This document shows, in pieces, positions 8,311 through 17,301 of a stretch of 64,000 bases of DNA. How positions within the stretch are numbered: the stretch's first letter is position 1; each line of letters starts with the position of its first letter. The stretch lies in the NCBI GenBank assembly GCA_001897835.1, contig MKUN01000006.1, positions 10,118 to 74,117 on the forward strand, read 5' to 3'. The notes under the pieces are model-generated. The model was not told where the DNA came from. It was given only the letters and a program-made list of their open reading frames with translations, and did no database searches. The stretch comes from Bacteroidetes bacterium 46-16 (GTDB lineage Bacteria; Bacteroidota; Bacteroidia; Chitinophagales; Chitinophagaceae). The position numbers and the translations under genes are program-made.

Positions 8311-10188
8311 ATGAACCATAAACACCCGGACACGTCGCTAAGCGAGGTGCACCAAAGTATAGACCCGGCTAAAGCCAAAACACCCTGGCGGAAGATAGCG
8401 GCTTTCTTTGGTCCGGCCTACCTGGTGAGCGTGGGATATATGGACCCGGGTAACTGGGCCACCGATATTGCCGGTGGCAGCCAGTTTGGCTATAAACTGA
8501 TATGGGTGCTGCTGATGAGTAATATCATGGCCCTGCTGCTGCAATCCATCAGTGCAAGGCTGGGTATCGTGCAGGGGCGCGACCTGGCACAGTGCAACCG
8601 GGAGACCTATCCACGGGCTGTAAACTTTGCCCTTTATATACTGGCAGAAATAGCTATTGCCGCCTGCGACCTTGCCGAAGTGCTCGGTGTGGCCATAGGC
8701 CTCAACCTGCTGCTGGGTATCCCCCTTATATACGGCGTACTTATTACCCTGCTCGATACAGTACTGCTGCTCTATTTGCAAAAGCTGGGCATGCGCAAGC
8801 TGGAGGCCTTTATCATTGCGCTTATCTCCATCATAGGTATTTGTTTCATTACCGAGATCTTTTTATCCAAACCCGATGTGGGTGATATTGCCAAAGGCTT
8901 CGTGCCTTATATGCCCAATCATGCTGCGCTCTATATTGCCATCGGTATCATCGGTGCCACGGTAATGCCGCACAACCTGTACCTGCATTCAGCCCTCGTA
9001 CAAACGAGGAAGGTGAACCGTGATGACCGCTCTATCAAAAGAGCCCTGAAACTAAATACCATCGACAGTGCCATAGCCCTTAACCTTGCTTTCTTCGTCA
9101 ATGCAGCTATACTCATTATGGCCGGGGCCGTGTTCTATACCTCGGGCAATTTTGGTGTTGCATCCCTGCAGGATGCCTATAAACTGCTGACCCCGCTGCT
9201 GGGTAATAAATGGGCCTCACACCTCTTTGCTATAGCCCTGATAGCTGCCGGGCAAAGCTCTACAGTTACCGGCACACTGGCCGGGCAGATCATTATGGAA
9301 GGCTACCTGCGCCTGCGCATCAACCCGGTCATTCGCCGCCTCATCACCCGCCTGCTGGCCATAGTACCTGCTGTTATCGTATTACTGGTAGCAGGTGATC
9401 AAATGGTAGATGAGATGCTGGTGTTCAGCCAGGTATTGCTCAGTATGCAGCTCGCTTTTGCAGTGATCCCCCTCATCCTCTTTGTGAGTGACAAGCACAA
9501 AATGGGTAAGTTTGCCATAGGCACCTACACCAAAATAGCTTCATGGCTTATTGCAGCGGTGATCGTGGTGCTGAACCTGAAACTGGTAATGGAGACCGTA
9601 GAACAATGGATGGCCGCAACCGACAACCTGCTGGTCAAAGTTTTGATCCTTGCAGGCGTTGCAGGGCTTATCGCCCTGCTGCTGATCTCTTTCTTCTATC
9701 CCCTGCTGCGAAAACACAAAACCGCCGACAGTAATATACATGAGAACATACAGGTATCTTCTTTGCATACCGATGTACAGCCCTTCAGTAAAATAGCACT
9801 GGCCCTCGACTACAGCGATAAAGACCGCAAGGTGATACAATATGCCATGCAAATGGCAAATCCCGGCACTACCTTCATACTCATCCATATAGTGGAAAGT
9901 GTTTCGGCAAGGATGATGGGCAATGAGGCCCTGGACCAGGAAGCCCGCCGCGATGAGGAACAACTGGATAAATACGTACAGTTCTTTTCACAAAAACAAT
10001 TTACTGCTACCGGCGTACTGGGCTTTAAGAAACGCAGCCGGGAGATAGCCCGCATCATAAAAGAGAACGATTGCGACCTGCTTATCATTGGCAGCCACGG
10101 GCACAAGGCTGTTGGCGACTGGCTATTCGGCGAGACCATCAATTCGGTACGACACATGATACGCATACCGGTATTCATAGCGAGATAG
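8311..10188 (+). CDS. mntH: Nramp-family Mn2+/Fe2+ transporter with C-terminal universal stress domain
   Basis: A proton-coupled divalent metal importer of the inner membrane. Residues ~25-470 are the Nramp core with the two metal-binding motifs intact: DPGN at 45-48 (DPGNWATDIAGGSQFGY) and MPHN at 219-222. After the membrane part, residues ~490-625 form a soluble UspA-like domain with the nucleotide-binding signature GSHGH...GETINSV. The 625 residues are about 200 more than plain MntH. The Usp domain may sense ATP or stress and gate uptake; that role is inference. Upstream is a palindrome like a DtxR/MntR operator; downstream a bidirectional terminator. Mn versus Fe preference is not decidable here. 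Confidence 0.93.
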   Translation: MNHKHPDTSLSEVHQSIDPAKAKTPWRKIAAFFGPAYLVSVGYMDPGNWATDIAGGSQFGYKLIWVLLMSNIMALLLQSISARLGIVQGRDLAQCNRETYPRAVNFALYILAEIAIAACDLAEVLGVAIGLNLLLGIPLIYGVLITLLDTVLLLYLQKLGMRKLEAFIIALISIIGICFITEIFLSKPDVGDIAKGFVPYMPNHAALYIAIGIIGATVMPHNLYLHSALVQTRKVNRDDRSIKRALKLNTIDSAIALNLAFFVNAAILIMAGAVFYTSGNFGVASLQDAYKLLTPLLGNKWASHLFAIALIAAGQSSTVTGTLAGQIIMEGYLRLRINPVIRRLITRLLAIVPAVIVLLVAGDQMVDEMLVFSQVLLSMQLAFAVIPLILFVSDKHKMGKFAIGTYTKIASWLIAAVIVVLNLKLVMETVEQWMAATDNLLVKVLILAGVAGLIALLLISFFYPLLRKHKTADSNIHENIQVSSLHTDVQPFSKIALALDYSDKDRKVIQYAMQMANPGTTFILIHIVESVSARMMGNEALDQEARRDEEQLDKYVQFFSQKQFTATGVLGFKKRSREIARIIKENDCDLLIIGSHGHKAVGDWLFGETINSVRHMIRIPVFIAR

Positions 10189-10198
10189 GTCGGCTATA

Positions 10199-10236
10199 AT
10201 AAAAAAGCGCACCGCATACTGCGGCGCGCTTTTTTA
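10199..10236. terminator. Bidirectional terminator between mntH and the HAF-repeat gene
   Basis: AAAAAAGCGC-a-CCGCA and TGCGG-c-GCGCTTTTTT form a long stem with A/T runs on both sides, placed between two convergent genes. Confidence 0.9.
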
Positions 10237-10253
10237 TTGCCTATATTATACTG

Positions 10254-13142
10254 TTACTGTTTCAGTATCTTTTCCATATAAATATTCCTGCCTTTATCGT
10301 CGGCTATACGGATGAAGTATGTGCCGCGAGCAAGATCACCAAGTGATATTTGCTGCACATCAGCACCCGCTTTGAAGGTACGTTGCTCTTTATATACTTC
10401 CCTGCCCAGTATATCCAGCACAGCGATAGTATACAGGCCTTGTTGCGACCTGTTTATAGATACGGAGAGCTGTTTAGCAACCGGGTTAGGATATACTTTT
10501 ATGTAATCGGCATTGTGCTTTATTTCACCCAGTGCAACAGGCACGTAATTAACAAATAAAGTATCCTCGTAGCTGCCGTTATTGCCATCATCTACCAGTA
10601 CCACCACCTGCGTGCCATTAGGTCCGTCAAAGAAAGGAACTATCGTATGTGAGCTGTTCCCGCTAAGCGGAATACCGTCACTAATGAACTGGCGAACACT
10701 ATCCTGCCCTGCAGTATATAGCCACAGGTCATAAGTAGTATTGCCGGGAGTCAGTTTCGTTATCTTATAGATATATTGTGATGGGTTCTCGGTAAGCAAG
10801 GAGTCGCCCTGTACCACAGCAAGATTATGCACCAGTATATTTACGCCCTGCAAATAGTTATCCGACATCTCATTCAGGTAGCCATTCAGCGATTTGCCCG
10901 CTGCGTCATGCGTACCGTAAGACATAAAGTGGTTCCTGATAGTTGAAAAATCCGACTCCGTCGTTTGTGCGCTGCGTGATATGCCCATGTTGCGATGTGC
11001 ATTACCCTGGGTCCATATCATAGCGTTATTATTATATTGGTATGTTTCCAGGTCTACTTTTGCATTTGCGGCGGTATCCATAAAATAGAAATCAGGATGA
11101 TCGATATGTTCCGATTTTGACTGTACGGTGGTCAAAAATGTCGTGGTATTCGTATCCGTAGTGGCATTATAGATGGCTTCACCCGACTGATCGCTAAAAC
11201 GGTAATAATTGTCGTGCCCTGCCGCTACCTGCAAATAAGGGTCGACAGCAGCAGCAGTTGATTTCAATTTTGAATGCTGAACATGTGCAACCATCTCGTC
11301 GATACTTGCTTCATTAAAACATATCTCCTGGAAATCGCCATAAGCGCCACTGCCGGCATTCCCATTCCAGTTATACATACTGTTAGCGACCACATTGAAA
11401 AATTGAGTGGTGTCATCCGGGTAGTTAGAATCGTATACAAAAACAGAATCTGTGAGGTAAGTATTGTTATAATAAAAGGGTAAAAGTTGTGGCGTTTTGA
11501 TCTTATAAGGCAATATAGAATGGTAGCCAGCTACCCTTTTTATATAAATCGCTCTTGGATTCCGATGGCTTGCACTGGTATCCTGGTACGTATTCTTCAA
11601 GCGATACAGTCCTTGCCATACCCCCATGTCATACCTGCGACCTACGGCATAATCATCCAGGTGAAAATCGTTCTGTTTTACATACGTACGCTCTATAGCT
11701 CTTACCGCTGCAACATTGCTGTTCGTCATGCTATGAATATTTGCATTATAGGGCAAACCAAACCAGTCATGCAGCACGGTATCGTTCTTATATTTCATCA
11801 GGCTGGTGAATGCGAACCCATAACAATTGCCAGGGAAAGTATTCTGGGTATAGCTCGTACTGCTCATCATCCTGCTAAAGGCAAAGTGCCTCCATAAATT
11901 TTTATAGATACCCAGGTTAAGATAAGTAGGATTAGAAATCAATGTTGTGCTATCAACCTCGGCAGCAAAACTAGGCCAATCGATATTCCATGAGTTATTG
12001 AAGGCAAGGTTAGGGTACATGGCCAATATGAATGGATCGAGTATGGGCGAATTTATATTTGGATAATACGGATCGGAAGAGGCATAATTCAAATTGCCAT
12101 AGTAACCGTTGGTCCAAATGGCATTCGTACCGGTATTATTATTCAGCATCGTCCATGAGTGCTGGCTGAATGAATATCCTGGCAGGCGGTACTCATTGAT
12201 GTTGGGCCTGTAAATAAAACCTACCCAGACATTGCTGACAGGATGCAGGTACTGCCCTACGATCTCGCCTTTATTGTTAATGCCGTTAGCAACAGATTGT
12301 ATCGTATTGCTCTGAAATACTGAACTTAGCGAATGTACCTGCACTATACCGCTCGGTAATACCGGGCCCCAGAAAGCTACATAGGTACCATTGGCTGTTT
12401 TATATTCACCGCATACCACGCTATCATCATTCAAACCCCACAGCTTCATACTGAAGGCAGTATTCAGTACCAGGTAGGTCTGGTCCAGGTTATTGTACAG
12501 GAATGGTCCGTATGTGATGCCGCTGATATAAAAACCGGCCACCATGTTGTTATTATTGATACCTCCAGCGTAGGTGTTATAATACGTTGGTCCGTTCATA
12601 TACCTGCTTGCATCCCACTGCGCACAGGGGGGCGGTGGTGTAACACTGTCATGATCAACATACAGCCATCTTGAATTAACCCCCTGGTAATAACCCACTA
12701 TATCGTTGTAGTTATTGATATCTTTTGGATAAGCATTGGCCTGCTGTATATTATTGACCGCTACTGGAGTGGTATATTTAGCATTTATGGAGTCATAATA
12801 GGCTTTATAAACAAAAGTGCCTGTAACGTTTGTGAGATCGATACAAACAACATTATGCTCATTGATGCCGGTCACCTTGATGTTGTTACCTGCTGTGCCA
12901 ATTATCCTTATCAGTTTACCATCCGGATTGATGACAAAACCATTAGTAGACCCTGCAGAATCGTAGTAACCGGTCACAAATCCGTTATTATTAATATCCG
13001 TAAGATATGTATTCACGGTGCCTACAAAGAATGAGTCTAAACTCACCTCTTCTATTTGCTGTGCCAGCGATGAGGTGGACAGCAGCACAGCAAACAGAAA
13101 TATAGATATAGCCCTTGCAGGTTGCATTATGCTCTTTGTCAT
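10254..13142 (-). CDS. T9SS-exported protein with HAF-like repeats and a putative papain-like core
   Basis: A secreted protein of 962 residues. The chosen start gives MTKSIMQPARAISIFLFAVLLSTSSLAQ, a good signal peptide; a frame extension to 13187 is less likely, and Met at 13127 is an alternative. Residues ~45-310 hold at least five HAF-like repeats (DINNNGFVTGYY, GINNNNMVAGFY, GINNKGEIVGQY). The middle contains GNCYGFAF (Cys440), AGYHSILPY (His541) and FVYDSNYPD (Asp571); this order and spacing resemble the catalytic Cys, His and Asp/Asn of papain-fold peptidases. Protease activity is my inference. The last ~80 residues (VYPNPVAKQLSVSI ... MEKILKQ) are a T9SS type A sorting domain. Confidence 0.82.
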   Translation of the reverse strand: MTKSIMQPARAISIFLFAVLLSTSSLAQQIEEVSLDSFFVGTVNTYLTDINNNGFVTGYYDSAGSTNGFVINPDGKLIRIIGTAGNNIKVTGINEHNVVCIDLTNVTGTFVYKAYYDSINAKYTTPVAVNNIQQANAYPKDINNYNDIVGYYQGVNSRWLYVDHDSVTPPPPCAQWDASRYMNGPTYYNTYAGGINNNNMVAGFYISGITYGPFLYNNLDQTYLVLNTAFSMKLWGLNDDSVVCGEYKTANGTYVAFWGPVLPSGIVQVHSLSSVFQSNTIQSVANGINNKGEIVGQYLHPVSNVWVGFIYRPNINEYRLPGYSFSQHSWTMLNNNTGTNAIWTNGYYGNLNYASSDPYYPNINSPILDPFILAMYPNLAFNNSWNIDWPSFAAEVDSTTLISNPTYLNLGIYKNLWRHFAFSRMMSSTSYTQNTFPGNCYGFAFTSLMKYKNDTVLHDWFGLPYNANIHSMTNSNVAAVRAIERTYVKQNDFHLDDYAVGRRYDMGVWQGLYRLKNTYQDTSASHRNPRAIYIKRVAGYHSILPYKIKTPQLLPFYYNNTYLTDSVFVYDSNYPDDTTQFFNVVANSMYNWNGNAGSGAYGDFQEICFNEASIDEMVAHVQHSKLKSTAAAVDPYLQVAAGHDNYYRFSDQSGEAIYNATTDTNTTTFLTTVQSKSEHIDHPDFYFMDTAANAKVDLETYQYNNNAMIWTQGNAHRNMGISRSAQTTESDFSTIRNHFMSYGTHDAAGKSLNGYLNEMSDNYLQGVNILVHNLAVVQGDSLLTENPSQYIYKITKLTPGNTTYDLWLYTAGQDSVRQFISDGIPLSGNSSHTIVPFFDGPNGTQVVVLVDDGNNGSYEDTLFVNYVPVALGEIKHNADYIKVYPNPVAKQLSVSINRSQQGLYTIAVLDILGREVYKEQRTFKAGADVQQISLGDLARGTYFIRIADDKGRNIYMEKILKQ

Positions 13143-13212
13143 ATAAAATATTTTAGATTTCTTTAACAAATATAAACAATGGCTCATGCTAAAAACAGGA
13201 AAGCGTATTATT

Positions 13213-13253
13213 TTATGTGAAAGGCAAAAACTGTTATGCGAAAGGTAAAACCG
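13213..13253. repeat. Two direct 21-base repeats in a divergent promoter region
   Basis: TTATGTGAAAGGCAAAAACTG (13213) is followed without a gap by TTATGCGAAAGGTAAAACCG (13234). The units are 21 bases apart, two helical turns, between the HAF-repeat gene and recQ. This could be a tandem regulator site or chance A-rich duplication. Confidence 0.4.
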
Positions 13254-13400
13254 TAAATATTAATTATAACTCCTTGCATCTTTCTTTTAGTTTAATTAAC
13301 TTAACTGTCGTAAATTCGCAGTCCTTTTGAAAAACGCTTCTGTAAAAATCTCGTAAAATCTGCGGATGATTGATATTTACCTCAGGTAAAAACATATTGT

Positions 13401-15626
13401 ATGGGTGCAGGTAATATTACTGCGAAATCTAAATTGAACCTAAAAAAGGAGCTCCAACAGCATTTTGGCTTCGAGGCCTTCAAGGACGAACAGGAAAAGA
13501 TCATTAAAAGTATTCTTTCCGGTAACGACACATTCGTCATCATGCCCACGGGCGGGGGCAAATCGCTATGTTACCAACTGCCCGCATTGCTAAGTGATGG
13601 TGTGGCCATTATAGTCTCGCCGCTCATTGCACTGATGAAGAACCAGGTGGACCTGATACGCAGCTATAGCAGCCGCGACAATGTGGCCCACTTTCTCAAC
13701 TCAACACTGAGCAAGGCACAGCAGAAAAAAGTAAAAAGTGACCTGCTGGACGGCCGGACGAAAATGCTCTACGTGGCCCCGGAAACACTGACCAAACAGG
13801 AGAACATCTCGTTCTTCTCCGACATCAATATTTCTTTTGTTGCCGTAGATGAGGCGCACTGTATATCGGAATGGGGGCATGACTTCCGCCCGGAATATCG
13901 CAAGCTCCGCGACATGATAGACCAGATAGACCCCGATCTGCCCATCATAGCGCTTACGGCCACTGCTACGCCTAAGGTACAGGATGATATAGTTAAGAAC
14001 CTGGCCCTGCGGGAGCCTGAAATATTCGTATCATCGTTCAACAGGGCCAACCTGTATTACGAGATCGTACCAAAGGGCACTAAAGAGCAAACCCTGAAAA
14101 GCATTGTCAAGTTCATACACAGTATGAAGGGCAAAAGCGGCATCATCTACACACTGAACCGCAAAACCACGGAAGAACTGGCCAACACCCTGCAGGCCAA
14201 CGGCATTACTGCCGTGGCATACCATGCCGGGCTTGAAGGACCACTGCGCGCCCAGCGGCAGGACCAGTTCCTTATGGAGCAGGTGAATGTGATCGTGGCC
14301 ACTATTGCCTTTGGTATGGGTATCGATAAGCCCGATGTGCGCTTCGTGATACACTTTAACATGCCAAAATCGCTGGAGAACTACTACCAGGAGACCGGCC
14401 GTGCCGGCCGTGATGGGCTGGAAGGAAAGTGCATGCTGTACTATTCGCATAAAGATGTACAGAAACTGGAGCACCTTATGCGCGACAAGCCCCTGAGCGA
14501 ACGCGAAATGGGTGCTCAACTGATCGCAGAAACTGTAGCATATGTAGAAAGCGGAGTATGCCGCCGCAGGTTATTGCTGCACTACTTTGGTGAAGAATAT
14601 AGCCAGGAGAACTGCGGCAACTGCGATAACTGCCTGCGACCAAAAGAAAAACTGGACGTAAAGGACAGTGTGAAGATAGTGCTGGACACTATCAACGAGC
14701 TGGACGAGCGTTTTGGCATAGAATATATTGTCAATATCATCCTGGGCAGGGCCAACCCCCAGGTACATACCTTCCGCCACGAAAAATTAAAATCATTCGG
14801 CAGCGGCCTGGTAATGGGCATGGAGGCCAATTTCTGGAATTCACTCATCCGCCAGATGATGCTGGAAGGCATGGTGCGCAAGGACATAGAAGAGTACGGC
14901 CTGATGAAGATAACCGAGAAAGGCCGCAAGTTCCTCAAGAAACCATATGCGATCAAGGTGGCTATGAACCATCAGTACCAGGACGTAGCCGATGATGATG
15001 AAGAAGTAAGTAGCAGTGGAGGAAGCGCCTCGGCCGACCCTGTGCTCTTCGAAATGCTTAAAGACCTGCGCCGCCAGGTAGCCAAGGAAAAAGGCCTGCC
15101 ACCCTTCGTGATATTCCTCGAGAATTCACTGGAAGATATGTCGGTGAACTACCCTACTACACTGGAAGAGCTGGAAAAGATACAGGGGGTAAGTAAAGGC
15201 AAGGCCCTGCGCTATGGCAGGAAGTTCGTGGACCTGATCGCCAAATACGTGGAGGAGAACGACATTACCAAGCCTGATGACTTTGTAATGAAGAGCGTGG
15301 TGAACAAGAGCGGTATGAAGGTATTTATCATCCAGAATATCGACAAGAAGATACCGCTTGAGACCATTGCAAAAAATAAAGACCTCAGCCTGCAGGATCT
15401 CCTGATAGAAATGGAGACCATCGTAGCCAGTGGCACCCGGCTTAACCTTAACTATTGTATAGAACAGGAACTGGACGAATACGAGCAGGAGGATATTTTT
15501 GATTACTTCCGCGGCAGCCAGGACGATAATATGGATAGTGCCTACGAGGAATTTAAAGATCGGAACGTAAGCATTGAACAACTGCAAATGATGCGGATCA
15601 AATTCCTGAGCGAATTTGGCAACTAA
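13401..15626 (+). CDS. recQ: ATP-dependent DNA helicase RecQ
   Basis: A 3'-5' superfamily 2 helicase in recombination and fork repair. The 741-residue product has the helicase core with MPTGGGKS (Lys54), the DEAH box at 150-153, ALTATATPKV, and ENYYQETGRAGRDG (motif VI). The RecQ zinc site follows (C387, then CGNCDNC near 405-411), the winged-helix RQC region, and an HRDC domain at about 545-620. A further ~120 residues at the C-terminus contain a second helical segment (SVVNKSGMKVFIIQNIDKKIPLETIAKNK), as in longer Bacteroidota RecQ proteins. The gene is single, with a strong terminator after it. Confidence 0.97.
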   Translation: MGAGNITAKSKLNLKKELQQHFGFEAFKDEQEKIIKSILSGNDTFVIMPTGGGKSLCYQLPALLSDGVAIIVSPLIALMKNQVDLIRSYSSRDNVAHFLNSTLSKAQQKKVKSDLLDGRTKMLYVAPETLTKQENISFFSDINISFVAVDEAHCISEWGHDFRPEYRKLRDMIDQIDPDLPIIALTATATPKVQDDIVKNLALREPEIFVSSFNRANLYYEIVPKGTKEQTLKSIVKFIHSMKGKSGIIYTLNRKTTEELANTLQANGITAVAYHAGLEGPLRAQRQDQFLMEQVNVIVATIAFGMGIDKPDVRFVIHFNMPKSLENYYQETGRAGRDGLEGKCMLYYSHKDVQKLEHLMRDKPLSEREMGAQLIAETVAYVESGVCRRRLLLHYFGEEYSQENCGNCDNCLRPKEKLDVKDSVKIVLDTINELDERFGIEYIVNIILGRANPQVHTFRHEKLKSFGSGLVMGMEANFWNSLIRQMMLEGMVRKDIEEYGLMKITEKGRKFLKKPYAIKVAMNHQYQDVADDDEEVSSSGGSASADPVLFEMLKDLRRQVAKEKGLPPFVIFLENSLEDMSVNYPTTLEELEKIQGVSKGKALRYGRKFVDLIAKYVEENDITKPDDFVMKSVVNKSGMKVFIIQNIDKKIPLETIAKNKDLSLQDLLIEMETIVASGTRLNLNYCIEQELDEYEQEDIFDYFRGSQDDNMDSAYEEFKDRNVSIEQLQMMRIKFLSEFGN

Positions 15627-15645
15627 GCGCATGCACTAATATTCA

Positions 15646-15676
15646 AGTCCCGCAGATGAAAACTGCGGGACTTTTT
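15646..15676 (+). terminator. Terminator of recQ
   Basis: AGTCCCGCAG (15646-15655) pairs perfectly with CTGCGGGACT (15663-15672), followed by T residues. Confidence 0.9.
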
Positions 15677-15691
15677 ATTGCAGCATATCTT

Positions 15692-15719
15692 AAAAAAAAT
15701 ATCCCCGCATAGCGGGGAT
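15692..15719 (-). terminator. Terminator of ricT
   Basis: ATCCCCGC (15701-15708) pairs with GCGGGGAT (15712-15719). On the minus strand it is followed by a T-run (A-run at 15692-15699 on the plus strand), just after the ricT stop. Confidence 0.88.
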
Positions 15720-15741
15720 GTTGAAAGTATTATTGAGTTGA

Positions 15742-17166
15742 TCATTGTTGTTTATCGACAGGTTGTTTCGGTTTGGGATTCCTGTTACGGTTAGGGTTGT
15801 TGTTACCCTGGCCTTTGGGCTGGCCGCCCTGCCCCCTCTGTTGCTGGCTGCTGCCTTGTTTTTGCTGGCCACCTTGTCCTTTCTGCTGCTGGTTGCCTTG
15901 CCTTTGCTGACCACCCTGGCCTTTCTGTTGTTGGCCACCTTGCCTTTGCTGGCCGCTTTGTCCCTTCTGCTGCTGGCCGCCACCCTGTGCCCGCTGCGGG
16001 CGCTGCTGGTTATTACCACCGCCGCCACCTTGTTTATTACCCTTGTGTTTCTTCTTTTTATTGCCTTTTTCCAGTGCCCTAAGGCTTATCTGTCCCACAT
16101 CATTCACAAAGCCCATATCCACCTTCAGCCCGGCCTTATTACTGCTCACTTCCAGTTCCACAGGCTGCAGTTCATCAGGCTTTATACCCTGTTTGTTCTG
16201 TGCCAGTATCTCCTTTACTCTTTCTATGCTCAGTGGGTACTGCTTGCTGCTGTCCGAATAGCTGTACCACATCAGGTTTTTAAAGATATCCTTCTTTTGC
16301 AGGTTGGCATTGCCCCTCGTGGTCTGTATCGTTTCGGCATTATCGGGGAATACCCTCAGGGCATCCATATAAGTGTCCAGCTCATAATTAAGGCAGCACT
16401 TAAGCCTGCCGCACTGGCCCGAAAGTTTGGTCTGGTTGATGGATAAGTTCTGGTACCGCGCTGCTGTCGTATTCACCGATTTAAAATCGGTCAGCCAGGT
16501 GCTGCAACATAGTTCGCGGCCACAGGAGCCTATGCCCCCTACTTTGCCGCTTTCCTGCCGGGCTCCTATCTGGCGCATCTCAACTTTTACTTTAAACTCA
16601 GATGCATAAGCCTTTATCAGTTCGCGGAAATCGACACGTGAATCGGCTGTATAGAAGAAGGTGGCCTTTTTACCATCGGCCTGTACCTCTACTTCGCAAA
16701 GCTTCATTTCCAGCTTAAAGTTACGGGCTATGGCACGGGAACGCGTGAGCATTTCCGGCTCGCGTTCTTTCTGCTTATAATACACCTGCAGATCTTCATC
16801 GGTAGCCTTACGGGTAACACGCTTGAGCGTAGAGGGATCGTCGGCGCTGTATTTCTTCATTTGCAGCTTCACCAGTTCGCCAGTGAGGCTCACCTGGCCC
16901 AAATCGAAACCACCAATGCCTTCTACAGCCACCCACTCCCCTTTTTCGAGGATATTGTGGGTATTATTGCGAAAGAAGTCTTTCCTGCTTCCTTTGTTGA
17001 AGGTTACTTCTATTACCGGGTAAGGTTTTGCACTATCGTGCAGGGGTAAAGCGCTAAGCCAGTCAAAAACGTTCATACGGTTACAACCGCCTGTACTGCA
17101 TCCTCCGTTCCCTTTACATCCATTCGGTTTACCGTTAGCGCCTGTCCCACAGTTGCCACATCCCAT
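15742..17166 (-). CDS. ricT: PSP1-domain protein, RicT (YaaT) family
   Basis: A PSP1-family protein of 474 residues. In Bacillus, RicT (YaaT) forms the Ric complex with two Fe-S clusters that affects RNase Y, sporulation and competence; the role in Bacteroidota is not established. The N-terminus is rich in cysteine (GCGNCGTG, GGCSTGGC). The PSP1 core spans about 45-300 and has the two conserved cysteine patches GSCGRELCCSTWL and GQCGRLKCCLNYE. From about residue 380 the protein becomes a Q/G/K-rich tail with four near-identical 14-residue units. The holB-ricT order, 135 bases apart on the same strand, matches the holB-yaaT order of Firmicutes. Confidence 0.9.
   Translation of the reverse strand: MGCGNCGTGANGKPNGCKGNGGCSTGGCNRMNVFDWLSALPLHDSAKPYPVIEVTFNKGSRKDFFRNNTHNILEKGEWVAVEGIGGFDLGQVSLTGELVKLQMKKYSADDPSTLKRVTRKATDEDLQVYYKQKEREPEMLTRSRAIARNFKLEMKLCEVEVQADGKKATFFYTADSRVDFRELIKAYASEFKVKVEMRQIGARQESGKVGGIGSCGRELCCSTWLTDFKSVNTTAARYQNLSINQTKLSGQCGRLKCCLNYELDTYMDALRVFPDNAETIQTTRGNANLQKKDIFKNLMWYSYSDSSKQYPLSIERVKEILAQNKQGIKPDELQPVELEVSSNKAGLKVDMGFVNDVGQISLRALEKGNKKKKHKGNKQGGGGGNNQQRPQRAQGGGQQQKGQSGQQRQGGQQQKGQGGQQRQGNQQQKGQGGQQKQGSSQQQRGQGGQPKGQGNNNPNRNRNPKPKQPVDKQQ
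15805..15975 (-). repeat. In-frame tandem repeat (about 42 bases x 4) in the ricT tail
   Basis: Codons 398-454 encode QQQKGQSGQQRQGG and three close copies (units of 14, 14, 15 and 14 residues). This is an in-frame minisatellite, so the copy number may vary between strains. It lies outside the conserved PSP1 domain. Confidence 0.8.
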
Positions 17167-17301
17167 TTGTTCTATTTATGTTGCAGCCGGAAACAAATTC
17201 TCAATGCTATATTTATACAAAAGGCTTCAAATTTTACTTTTTGTAAAACTTACAGCCCATCTGTTGTTTACCTGCTTATGGTTAAAAAATAAATTGATAA
17301 T

